NCBI GenBank assembly: GCA_965112735.1
Contig: OZ218953.1
Span: forward strand, 1,674,001-1,738,000
DNA length: 64,000 bases
Origin: Phaeosaccion multiseriatum
Lineage: Eukaryota > Ochrophyta, other classes
Direction of reading: 5' to 3'
Shown here piece by piece: positions 24,248-33,686 of this stretch (the stretch's first letter is position 1; the number at the start of each line of letters is the position of its first letter). The notes beneath the pieces were generated by a model. It had not been told where the DNA came from, did no database searches, and saw only the letters and a program-made list of their open reading frames with translations. The position numbers and the translations under genes were made by a program.

Positions 24248-25537
24248 TGCCGTTCCTTAGGGAGAAAAGGGCCAAGGCCGAGAGCCAAGCGGCAAAGGCG
24301 GAGGCATCGCTGAGGCACTGCACGGAGGAAGCGGCAGAGCTGCGCAACGAAGCCGAGAGGCTGCAGAAGTAAGTCAGTGAGTGAAAAGACTCCCTTGCAC
24401 CCCGTGCGCTGCGCCGCCTGACCCTCTCCTTAGTCCTGGAACGAACGATCGAACCAACATCAGCCCCTTTGACTGCCTTACCTGCTGGCCACCTCGTCCT
24501 CGCTCTCTCTCTCGCACACACACACACATACACACACACTCTCTCTCGCGGGCAGTCTCTCCGACGGTGGCACTGCCCAGCGCAGATTCGGTCTTCCGTC
24601 GTCTGCATCACTCTCTGTCAACGACCCTCAAGGCACACCCCTTCCAGCCCCTCCTCCTCCTTCTGCCGCTGCTGCTGCTGCTTCTTCTGCTTCTGCTTCT
24701 GCTGCTGCTGCTTCTGCTACTCCATCTGGTGCAAGCGTTTCGCGGCCTAGCCACGAGGTTTCGGCCCTTTCCCCTCCCGCCGCGCCTTTCGTTATGCCCT
24801 TCGCGGGTAGGGAGATGAATCATTGGACAGACCCAGGAGCACAGCGGGGCGGAGGAGGGCGGGGGGTCATGCTGTTCTCCACTCCGTCGCCAGTCAACCT
24901 TCAGCAGTATCGGGCGGCGCGAGCGGAGGGGGGGGGCACTCCAGCTGCAGCCAAAGATGTGCGACACCGCCAAGCAACGGCAGCAGGAGGAGGAGGAGGA
25001 GGAGGAGGAGGAGGAGGAGGAGGAGGAGGAGGAGGAGGAGGAGGAGGAGGAGGAGGAGGAGGAGGAGGAGGAGGAGGAGGAGGAGGAGGAGGAGGAGGAG
25101 GAGATGGAGGAGGAGGGGGAGGCGTGGTAGGAGGAGGGGAAACGCCACTCACAAGCTCTCTCCTCTTTTCGGACGGCGGCAGTGAGAGGCGCCCCTACAC
25201 GCCGCTGCGCCTCCCCGCGGGATTGCTTGGCAGTGGGGGCCCGACGAGGGCCCTTTACGGCGCCGAGAATGTCGACAATTCGCTCCACTCCCCGTCCCCT
25301 GCAGCTGACCGTGTGTGGGGCGATGAGAAGCGCGAGTCAACAGAAGAAGGTTGGGGCGTGGTGGGGCGTGATAAGCGATCTTCCGGAGGCGCAAGGGCGG
25401 TGCCAGCAGCAGCGGCGGCGGCGGCGAGGATGGGTGTTGATGTTGGGCAAGAGGACTTTCCCTCGCCACACTCACACACGGAACCGTCGCTGCTTTCCGT
25501 CCCAGTCGTGGCGTCGTCCACTCTACGCGTAGGGTAA
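20893..25537 (+). CDS. Coiled-coil protein of unknown function with poly-Gly tract
   Basis: Ten exons: 20893..21476, 21640 or 21643..21826, 22096..22239, 22372..22467, 22793..22848, 23045..23213, 23679..23767, 24000..24065, 24261..24368 and 24556..25537, giving ~825 residues. The N-terminal 195 residues are charged, with a His run and a Gln run. Exons 2-9 together encode a long heptad-rich coiled coil (for example [55 protein letters not shown]). Exon 10 is Ala/Ser/Pro-rich with ~37 consecutive Gly from an AGG/GGA repeat. No family is recognised; a cytoskeletal, centrosomal or scaffold role is possible but unproven. Exon 2's acceptor is a CAGCAG (NAGNAG) pair. Introns hold very long GT and GTCT microsatellites. 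The acceptor of exon 7 is atypical (CATTTGGGAG). Confidence 0.65.
23488..23638 (+). repeat. (TG)n microsatellite in intron
   Basis: About 150 bp of TG/GT with occasional TA, in intron 6 of the coiled-coil gene. Confidence 0.95.
24190..24246 (+). repeat. (TGTC)n microsatellite in intron
   Basis: About 14 TGTC tetramers, upstream of the exon beginning at 24261. Confidence 0.95.
24986..25102 (+). repeat. (GGA)n coding repeat, poly-Gly
   Basis: About 38 GGA/AGG triplets inside the last exon of the coiled-coil gene, read as glycine. Confidence 0.95.
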
Positions 25538-25657
25538 GATGAAAAGAAGGAAGACAAGTTGGGGGTTTTCAGGAACTCGTCTGTTTGTTTGTACTTTATC
25601 TACATCGTAAACAAGGAGAGAAGAGAGTCTCTCACTCATGTGCGATAAAGCGAAACC

Positions 25658-26659
25658 CTAATCCAAGGACGAAGTTGGTTTGGGCTCGTCCTTCCGTCCT
25701 TCCATGATGCCAATGAAGCGTTTGAGCATGGGGGGTACGTCCTTCCCCGTCGCCTTTAGGAACAATTGAAGTAGCAGGCCAGCAAAGGCTCCTGGCAGCA
25801 GGATCGCAGCCATCAACAAGTCGCTGACCGTTCTCGGGAGAGCTGGTGCGTTCGATGGTACGTACGCTTTGAACATGCACCAGCTCTGCAGCTCGCTCGG
25901 GGCTCTCCATTTCAGCACAAATGACACTGTCAACATACAAATCATGTTGTTTATGGCTATGCGTCGCAGCCAAGGCTTCAATACCTGAACAGGGTGCGAT
26001 GATAAAAATTGCTGATAGTCGGGCTTCAGCCCAAGCTCTGCCGCGCCCTCGATGAGTAGGTCCATATACCTCTGCGATGGGCACGGGTCCTTGGTCAATC
26101 GCCGATTGGCCTTGGCCCTGAGAGAGATGGCTTGAACAGGCTCCTTTAGCGGGTCGTACGGATAGCACGTCACAATGACTTCTTCGTAGCCTGGATCCTT
26201 CGCTTTGGGGGATATGCCCTCCGAAGCCATCACCTTTTCGTAGTTCTCGGGGCTGAGTTTGATCAAGGCCCCATGGCATTCGGGCAGCTCAAACGCGTGC
26301 ATAGGGAGATTACCCGAATCAACTGGCTCGAGGCTACCCATGCCTGGCTCCAAGGGCAAAAATCCTCGCAGGTTGAAAGACAATCGATGGCCCGGGACAA
26401 CCGCAGGCTCAATATCCATGATCTCAATGCTGGTGCCAGTCGTCCCCCGACCTTCCAGCTTCGATCGCAACATGTTTGAACCCATGCCAAAGTAGTAAAT
26501 TGGTTGCTCCCTGTTCTCGAGGGCCCTTTGCACAAACATGGGCCTCTCAAGCGTGGTGGCGGTGGTACCTGCGCTGGTCCTCAGTGCCACGGCTGTGGAA
26601 AACACAGCCATTGCTGTCGTCAGCAGCAGCCAAGCTGAGGGAACAAGGCCCATCACCAT
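25658..26659 (-). CDS. Gamma-glutamylcyclotransferase-like protein with signal and C-terminal membrane segment
   Basis: Single exon, 333 residues from the first ATG (a GTG lies six codons upstream). A signal peptide or anchor (LVPSAWLLLTTAMAVFSTAVA) leads to IYYFGMGSNM at residues 54-63, the GGCT/AIG2 substrate-loop signature (FGxGSN). HGALIKLSPENYEKVMASEG carries Glu147 at the position of the catalytic Glu. GGCT-fold enzymes release 5-oxoproline from gamma-glutamyl compounds or act on gamma-glutamylamines. A second hydrophobic stretch LLMAAILLPGAFAGLLLQLF near the C-terminus predicts membrane attachment, unusual for this family. Secretory or plastid-membrane location is inference. It is the only intronless gene of good length here. 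Confidence 0.8.
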   Translation of the reverse strand: MVMGLVPSAWLLLTTAMAVFSTAVALRTSAGTTATTLERPMFVQRALENREQPIYYFGMGSNMLRSKLEGRGTTGTSIEIMDIEPAVVPGHRLSFNLRGFLPLEPGMGSLEPVDSGNLPMHAFELPECHGALIKLSPENYEKVMASEGISPKAKDPGYEEVIVTCYPYDPLKEPVQAISLRAKANRRLTKDPCPSQRYMDLLIEGAAELGLKPDYQQFLSSHPVQVLKPWLRRIAINNMICMLTVSFVLKWRAPSELQSWCMFKAYVPSNAPALPRTVSDLLMAAILLPGAFAGLLLQLFLKATGKDVPPMLKRFIGIMEGRKDEPKPTSSLD

Positions 26660-27173
26660 TCTGCCGCTTGTGAGCACTATGCCTTCATAGAGGAAGCTTT
26701 ATAAAAAGGGAAGAGGAGGAGGAAAAGTAATTAATGGATTTCCAACGCGTACTGTGATATCCAACTGTTGAGAACACCTTCCCTCTTTTCTTTTTTCTGT
26801 CGGCCTCCTGTCTGATACTCCGAAAGATAACATACATTGAATACTCCACTCCTGACCTCCTCCTTCCTCCCTCCGTCCCACTACCTGTAACCGCCGCTCT
26901 CCTTCCCCCTTTAACTAAGGGAGAGGAAAGGAAAGGAAAGGAAAAGCTGTAAGGCCCCCGAAGCACGGGAAAGGAGCGTTGTACTGCTGCTTGCTCCTCC
27001 TTGCCTGTCCGCGCCCACACTCCTCTATGTACCGCTTCCTCCTCCTCAGCCTCCCCGCGCTACTCAACTCTCCCGCGTCCGAGGGCCCGCGTTCGCAGTC
27101 CTGCCTGCTATTAACACTTGACGACGACGCCTGCGGCTCATCCCATCGGATCGAATTGCTCCCATGCCTGATA
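26660..27173. other. Intergenic between GGCT-like gene and UBC2
   Basis: This is the upstream flank of the GGCT-like gene and downstream flank of UBC2, both on the minus strand. No additional gene is supported. Confidence 0.5.
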
Positions 27174-28227
27174 TCATGTCTCGTCCAGCCAGCTTTGCTC
27201 CACAATCTCCCTCACACGCCTGTTGTACTCCCTCCTGTTCTCCTGATACAGCCGCGAGGCCTGGGGATGGTGGAGGGGCGGGGCAGGGAGCAAAAGAGGA
27301 GCAGTTGGTGATACAGCCCCCCAACACAGCACAGCACGGGGGGTGAGGCTTCAGTTAAGCAAAGACAGGGGAATAGCCTGAATGGAAGCTCTCTATTGTG
27401 ACGTCACCACACGAAACCTATGCACTACACGCCCATACCCCGCCGCTACTCCAAAACTCACAACAGACTCAAGCAGAAGCAAGACGCTCGTTCGCTCACC
27501 TCTGAGTTCGCCGGCGAGGCAGGGTTAGGGTCGCACAGCAGCGACTGAATGGACGTCAGAATGGCGGATATGTCGTAGATAGGACTCCACTGATTTTGCA
27601 AAATGTCGAGGCAAATCTGTCCATTGTTGTAAATGTTGGGATGGAACATGCGAGTGAGGAAGCGCACATTCGGCGGCTTGTTGGGGTAGTCCTCGGTGAA
27701 CTCCAGCACCAGCTTAAAGGTCCCGCCTTCCCAGGGGGTGTCATCCGGCCCGAAGATGACGGCCTGTGTTTATGAGTGTTTTGTGTGTGTGGGATGGGTG
27801 GGGAGTGGAAACCGGACGGAGAGCCGGAGACAAGATAGAAATAGAGAGACAGAGAGAGAGAGAGAGAGAGACGAGAGAGGGGCGGAGTAAGGTCAGAGAG
27901 AGAGAGACAGAAGGGGAGTGAGTGAGTGAGTGAGAAACAGGGGGGCGGACTGGGAGTGGAAATCGAGGAGGTGGGCGTATCATTCGGGCGGAAGAAGGAG
28001 GGAGGAAGGTCGATTAGACGCCATGACCCATCGTCGCAGGCAAGAGGCAAGCGAAGTGCCCGCCCCTCCCTTCCCACCCGCCCACCACTTTGACAGTGTA
28101 CCCACCAGGCACCCACCTGCCAAACCATGATGTTGTTGTCCATTGGCGCACCGGTGACGCCAGAGGGAGGGTCATTTTGGAGGCGGCGGAAATCCCGCAT
28201 GAGCCTCCGTCTCGCTGCTGTGGACAT
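27174..28227 (-). CDS. UBC2: Ubiquitin-conjugating enzyme E2 Rad6/Ubc2
   Basis: Exons 28227..28117, 27763..27500 and 27260..27174 give 153 residues, nearly the exact length of Rad6/UBE2A. It is strongly alike along its length: [20 protein letters not shown], the HPN motif ([10 protein letters not shown]), active-site Cys88 in [24 protein letters not shown], and C-terminal [20 protein letters not shown]. Rad6 works with Rad18 to ubiquitinate PCNA in post-replication repair and with Bre1 to ubiquitinate histone H2B; it also acts in N-end rule degradation. Nuclear and cytosolic. The protein lacks the acidic tail of yeast Rad6, like the animal and plant forms. Confidence 0.96.
27301..27317 (+). 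repeat. Dispersed CAGTTGGTGATACAG motif copy (intron of UBC2)
   Basis: GCAGTTGGTGATACAGC in the last UBC2 intron (27261-27499), opposite strand to the gene. Confidence 0.8.
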
Positions 28228-29535
28228 GACTGCTGCTGCTGACTAACCTAGCTATGCGTTGGCTTGCCTTGCGGGAGAGAGAGAGCGTCTCAGCCTAGGA
28301 GTATGGCTGGTGCTGGTGCTGGTGCTGGTGCTGGTGCTGCTGGGTATCAGAGTTTTATCCTTTCTCCGCGCGTCGTGTGCCTGGCCACCTACCGTGGCCA
28401 CGCAGAACTGAGAGCTCGGACGCTGCTGGTGCCGTCTCTCTGTAGTACATCGGATTGCGGGCGAGAGATTGGACGAGGAGCGAGGAGGAGTACGGGGTCA
28501 GCGCGAGCAAGCCACGAGCGGGGCAAAGGCATGATGACATGACGGCACCATGACAAAAAAGGTTGGGTGTGCCGCGCACGGGTTTGCACTGCGGAAGCAG
28601 CTGCTACGCAAGTCGCACCGCCATCACCATCACCACCCGGAGCACCAGCAGGAGCATGATACACACAGGCGGGCAGTAGGCGTGTGATTGGGTGATGCAC
28701 CCCGTCTCTCCACGCCGTCTCTCGCGTCCTCTTGTGCTTTACGAAAGGCGCTCGACCGAAACGGGGAAAGCATCACATCATCCACGACCAGCTCAGCCCC
28801 GCAAAGGGAGCTGCTGTCTTGCAAGAGATGAAGCCACACAAGAAGCACCAAGCCAATCAACCATCTCCTCCCCTACCCGCCCCCCCCCTCATTAAAAGAT
28901 GTCATTCGTGTACCCTTCTCTGGTCACACATTCCGGGTTTCCTTCGAGGCTTACCTTAACGCGGCGGAACACCTCCAAAGCAAGACCCGCTGCGGCTGCT
29001 GCGCCGTCCAGCCTCCGACCGCTCTCCTGCACCTCTCCGCTCCTTTCTCCTATTTTTCTTGTTTCTCCCCCTCCTTTCTCCTCTCAAAACAGCGGTCCTT
29101 CTCGTCGCTGCTGCTATCAGCCCTCCTTTCTCACAGTGCAAGACAGGAGGTCGCACCAAGGGAGGAGGGGGAGTACCGCAGATCCACGAGGATTTTTCTA
29201 GAGGCAGGAGGTGCGGAAAGGAAGGAAGGAGCGGACCGACACAGGTGAGCGGCAAGCGCGACGAGAAGAAGAGACGATAGAGAGAGAAAGAGAGCGGGGC
29301 GACAAGCGAGGATAGGGACAATAGGAAGCACTTGCAACCGGGGGCGGGAGTATGATTGTGGTTTATGATGTGGATTTGTGTGTGTGCTGTCGCGGCAGCG
29401 CGCCCCCCCCAATTAAACTGAAACTCACGAAATCGTCGTCCCCTCCTCACTTATAGAGAAGAGGAAAGGCAGAGAAAATATATATCATTTGAAGTGGGGT
29501 GACTTGCTGAAGGTTGCTGCGCATTCCGGGTCCTA
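28228..29535. other. Divergent intergenic region, UBC2 / VIPP1
   Basis: 1.3 kb between two start codons. It contains a GGTGCT hexamer array (about 28307-28343), a CCATCA/CCACC stretch (about 28620-28640) and CT-rich tracts. A minus-strand segment about 29010-28966 ends in a good donor (GTTAAG|GTAAGC) and reads GAAAAAGLALEVFRRVK, but its upstream is purine-rich with no acceptor and no partner exon was found. No gene is called. Confidence 0.45.
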
Positions 29536-31281
29536 ATGCCGGTGATGCAAACCGTGGCCGCTCTGGCCCTTCTGGCCTCGCCCTCCGCGGGCTTCGTCCT
29601 TATGCCGACGAGCTCCGCGGCTCTGGGCGGCGTCAAGACCACGCCCAGCAACGGGGGGGCCTCCGGCTTCACTGGGCAATCTGCTATGGTGAGTATACGA
29701 TGCGGCGAGAGCTCGAGGGGAGGGGCGGGGGGCGGAAGAAAGGGGTGGAGTGGTGACGACGGTGGTGATTCTTGGAAGAGGACCACGTGTTCACCTTCGG
29801 CTTGCTGCTGCGGCTTCTCTGGTGCAGCTTCAGGGTAGGCATAACAGCAGTCTGAATGGCCTGATAAAGGCGCTTGTTTTGAATGGAGATGGGCAGCAAC
29901 CGCTCCGCGGCCAAACTTGGAGCGGCCTGTGTAGCTCACGTTCCAGATTTTTGTCCGCACTCCTTAGCTGCACCTGGTCAAACGTGGAGTGAGGCGGCAG
30001 CCAGCCCTCACTGTCCGCGAGCTACACGCCCACCAATTGAAGCACTTCGAGTGAACTGATCCTGGGTGGTACTGACCCGGACACTCTTTCCCTTTTGTGC
30101 CTGTCGTCTCTCCCTCTTCCCCTCGTCTCTTGGCTCTCTATTCTTGCAGCCGTCCTCCACCTCCAACTACCGAGGTGGGCGCGCGTCCTCCGCCATGCAG
30201 ATGAATCTCGCAGACCGCTTCCTCCGAGTCGCCAAGGCCAACCTCAACAGCGTCCTCAAGAATTGGGAAGACCCCGAGAAGGTGTGTGTGTCTGTGTGTG
30301 TGTGTGTGTGTGTGTGACCAGGGGTTCGGTCAATCAGGGAAGAGGGGGAGTAAAAGTCTCGAATGGAATACAGCTGCTGCGCCCCATCAAGTCTGCGCAT
30401 ACGTGCACCCGCCCAACCCGAGCAAACGTGAAACGTGCCGAGGGCGGCACATGTGTGGCACCCTGCCTATGCTCTTTCGCTCCACCGTCTGACAAAGCAA
30501 AACTGCCGCTCTTCCTCTCCTCCTCCCTGTCCCCTATGTGGCTGTGATTGTGCTTGTGTGGCAGGTCCTGGAGCAAGCCACGGAGGACATGCAAAAGGAT
30601 CTCGTCAAAGTGAGGCAAAGCTACGCAGAGGTACGGGGTTGCGCACATCTGCACACAGGCGCACAAGCCGTGTGGTCTTCTTGTGGCTGTCTGAGGACGG
30701 AAAAGTGGTGTGTGGGCGTGGCTGGGATAGGTCTTGTGGATCCGGGCCGTGCGGTGCGCTGTCTCAACGGAGGCGCGGCTTGAAAGCTGCCTTTTGTCAC
30801 CAACTCCTGCGGGGGCTGGTGGTCCTCATCGCCCCCACTCTTACACGCCTCCAATGATGCATGACACACACATGTGCGCACACACGCGCACACACGCACA
30901 CTCACGCGCACTCACAGGTCTCGTCTAGTCAGAAGCGAATGGGCAAGGCGCGAGAGCACGCAGAGAAACTCGCAGACGAGTGGTACCGACGGGCGCAGAT
31001 CGCGCTCGACAAGGGAGACGACAATCTCGCCAGGGAGGCTCTCACACGCAAGCAAGCCGAAGTGGACACCATCAACGGTCTTACGTAAGTGCTGATGGTG
31101 CAGAGGCGGCGTAAGGGTTAGGGAGTCAGGGTAGGTCGAGTCGGCACGGAGGGAGGACTGGCGAGGACGGGCTGCAGGGCTGGCGGATGGACTGATTGAT
31201 TGGGCAAACTTGAGCAGATTGACGTCACGTCACGCGTCGCGTTCGGATATCCCACCTTCACACACACGCACCCCCCTCCCC

Positions 31282-31312
<31 letters not shown>

Positions 31313-32173
31313 ACAGGCAACAGATGGAGATTCAGGAATCAGCCATCAGTAACCTCTTTGAGGCGATGCGCCAGCTTGAGAGCAAGATTCAAGAGGCGAA
31401 GGTAGGTGGGGAGCGGGGCGGGGCGAGAGAGCTGTGGAAGGGGGAAGAGGAGGCCTGACTCCGAGTACGGTTGGACGGACGGATGGACTGATCGGCTGAC
31501 TAACTTCGCTCACCCCTCTTGCGTGCTTCGCTCACTCCTCTTCCTACACAGTCTAAGAAGGACAACCTCATCGCCCGAGCGAGGACTGCGGCGACCACCA
31601 CCAAGGTAAGGTGCACAGGACACACACATACACATACTTCATGTGGACCTGTCTGAATTTGCCTCGCGTCTCTCTCTCTCCGACATTTATCCCTCGCTCT
31701 CCCTCCGTCTATCCCTCTCTCTTTCTCTCCCTCCGTCTATCCCTCTCTCTTTCTCTCCCCCCTCCCTTTCCCTCTCCCCTCCTCCCTATTCTCTCCCTGA
31801 CTTCTGTACCCAGGTGAACGACATGCTGTCGAACGTGGGCGGCACGAGCGGCATGGAGGCCTTCGAGCGCATGGAGGCAAAGGTGGAGAACCTCGAGAGT
31901 ACAGCAGAGGTGAGCGAGGAGAGAGAGAGAGATGATACAAGGGAGAGGAGAGGAGGGAGGAGAGGAGAGGAGAAGGAGAATGGAGAGGAGGGAGGAAAGG
32001 AGAGAAGAGGAGAGGAGAGGAGGAGAGTGGAGAGAAGAGAAGAGTGAGGGGGGGATGAAGAGGGGGAGAGAGAGAGAGGAGAGAGAGAAGATAGATAGGA
32101 AAGTGCAGAGATTTGGAGAGAGGCGTGTGGAAGGAGGAGATTCGGAGAGGGAAGAGGAGCTTCCTTCCCCACT

Positions 32174-32207
<34 letters not shown>

Positions 32208-32973
32208 CACGCACACACACGCACTCTCTCTCCACGCCTCGCCTTCCCTCCCACAGGTTTCTTCTCAGCTGACCGGCACCATGGACGGTGGTCTGGAGCA
32301 GCAGTTTCGCATGCTGGAGAGCGGCAGCGCTGTGGACAATGAGCTCGCCAGCATGAAGATGGCACTCAACCCAAGCACGAAGGAGGCTCCAGCGGCGGGG
32401 GCTGGGGGGGCAGGGGAGCCGGCGTCTGCGGCGAGCAGGTGAGCGGAGAGCTTTCTGGACAGGAGGGGTGGGCTTGAACAGCTACCCCGCCTCTTGGATA
32501 GGAGAGAGGAGAGGGAGGGGGGGGGGGTGGGGAGAGGAGAGGAGAGGAGGGGAGGGGAGGAGAGGAGCAACCACACCGGTGTAGAGCGTGTGTTAGATGG
32601 GTCTGGGCAGCACTAGCAGCAGAGAGGGAGGAGGGAGAGGGAGAGGGAGAGAGGGAGAGAGGGAGAGCGTGGAGGGGCTACGAGTGCGAGCACAGCCCCC
32701 TGGGCATGAATGAGTGCTATCGCTGGGTCTACATAGGGGGATGCCTTTGAGGGCGCTGTGCTCTGCTTCCTCTTGTCCATGGTATTCTCTTTGCGCAATT
32801 CTTTCTTACCCTTTGCCTGCTCGCTTCTCTCCCTCTCCAACTACCACCGCAGCCCCCCTCCCCCGCCTGCCGCCGCCGCCGACCCCGCCGTAGACGACGA
32901 GCTGGAGAAGATGAGAAGAGACATGGCCGCCTCGGCCTCGGGATCAAGCCCCAGCAGCGGGCCCAGTGCGTAA
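29536..32973 (+). CDS. VIPP1: Plastid Vipp1/IM30 (PspA family)
   Basis: Nine exons: 29536..29688, 30150..30281, 30565..30630, 30918..31084, 31317..31401, 31552..31605, 31814..31909, 32257..32438 and 32853..32973, giving 351 residues. A signal peptide with ASPSAGF and a Ser/Gly-rich transit part precedes the PspA domain, which starts at MQMNLADRFLRVAKANLNSV (about residue 66). Amphipathic helix 0, then long helices (VLEQATEDMQKDLVKVRQ, AREHAEKLADEWYRRAQIAL, REALTRKQAEVDTINGLTQQ), are as in Vipp1. Vipp1 belongs to the ESCRT-III superfamily, forms rings and rods, and is needed for thylakoid membrane formation and repair. A Pro/Ala/Ser C-terminal extension beyond the core is consistent with the extra Vipp1 tail. 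Confidence 0.93.
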
Positions 32974-33686
32974 GCGAGGGAGGAAGGCAGTGTATGCGCA
33001 CCCCTTTGAGCGCTCGCCGTCCTGAGTCGCCTGTATGTAGCCATGCGTACGTAGCCTTACGTATGTAGCAGTAGCCTTAGCCGTTCACTTCGTTCCATCC
33101 GCTCTCGCTCCTCTCTCTCTCGCCTGTCCCACCTATCGTATATCCCACTCCATCCCACCCCACCCAACTCCACCCCACATTTGTGTCTCTCTTCCTCTCT
33201 TCTTTATATGGTATTGCAATTTGTCTTGGGACTTCTTCACTCCCTCACCACCCACCCACACGTGATAGTGGTGCGTGTGTAGTATTGTAGTGAGTAGCAC
33301 ACTTTACAGTAGAGTTTAAAGCGAACGAACAAAAATAGAATGACCTTTGCTAGAAGCAGGAAGCAGGCCGGCTTGCGCCGGCCAGAAGCAGGAACCAGCC
33401 TTGGCCCTCATCATTGCCTTATTACATGGCTTTCCCCCAGAACCTGGAACCTGCCTGGCCGGCTGGCGCCAGCCAGAAGCAGGAAGCAGGCCGGCTGGCA
33501 CCGGCCAGAAGCAGGAAGCAGGGTCGCCTCAGAAGCATGTCAAGGGCGGGCGGGCCGAATTGTTCAACGTTTGTCGTCACAATTGGCGCCTTTCTTCACC
33601 TGTTGGAATACCTGCCCCCCTCCTCAGTCTCTTCCGCGTATGATGAAGAGATGCAAGACGGACAGCGAAGAGCTATACATTCAGTC
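32974..33686. other. Intergenic between VIPP1 and SEL1L-like gene
   Basis: Same-strand gap of 713 bp. Its right half has a GC-rich minisatellite (listed separately). Frames open through that repeat continue into the SEL1L-like first exon, but the signal peptide Met at 33687 is preferred. Confidence 0.5.
33347..33530 (+). repeat. Minisatellite with nested palindromes
   Basis: The unit AGAAGCAGGAAGCAGGCCGG then CTGGC/TTGCGCCGGCC recurs three to four times, with degenerate copies. CCGGC..GCCGG arms can form hairpins. It lies ~160 bp upstream of the SEL1L-like start. Confidence 0.8.

Noticed and set aside
24823-25185. Poly-Arg, poly-Leu and poly-Pro frames over the GGA array
   Set aside because: Alternative frames of the poly-Gly coding repeat in the coiled-coil gene's last exon.
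28956-29450. Minus-strand frame ending in GAAAAAGLALEVFRRVK with a good donor
   Set aside because: No acceptor with a pyrimidine tract, no partner exon and no recognised domain, so it is not called a gene.
31120-31140. GGGTTAGGG as an interstitial telomere repeat
   Set aside because: Single occurrence within G-rich intron sequence; no tandem copies.
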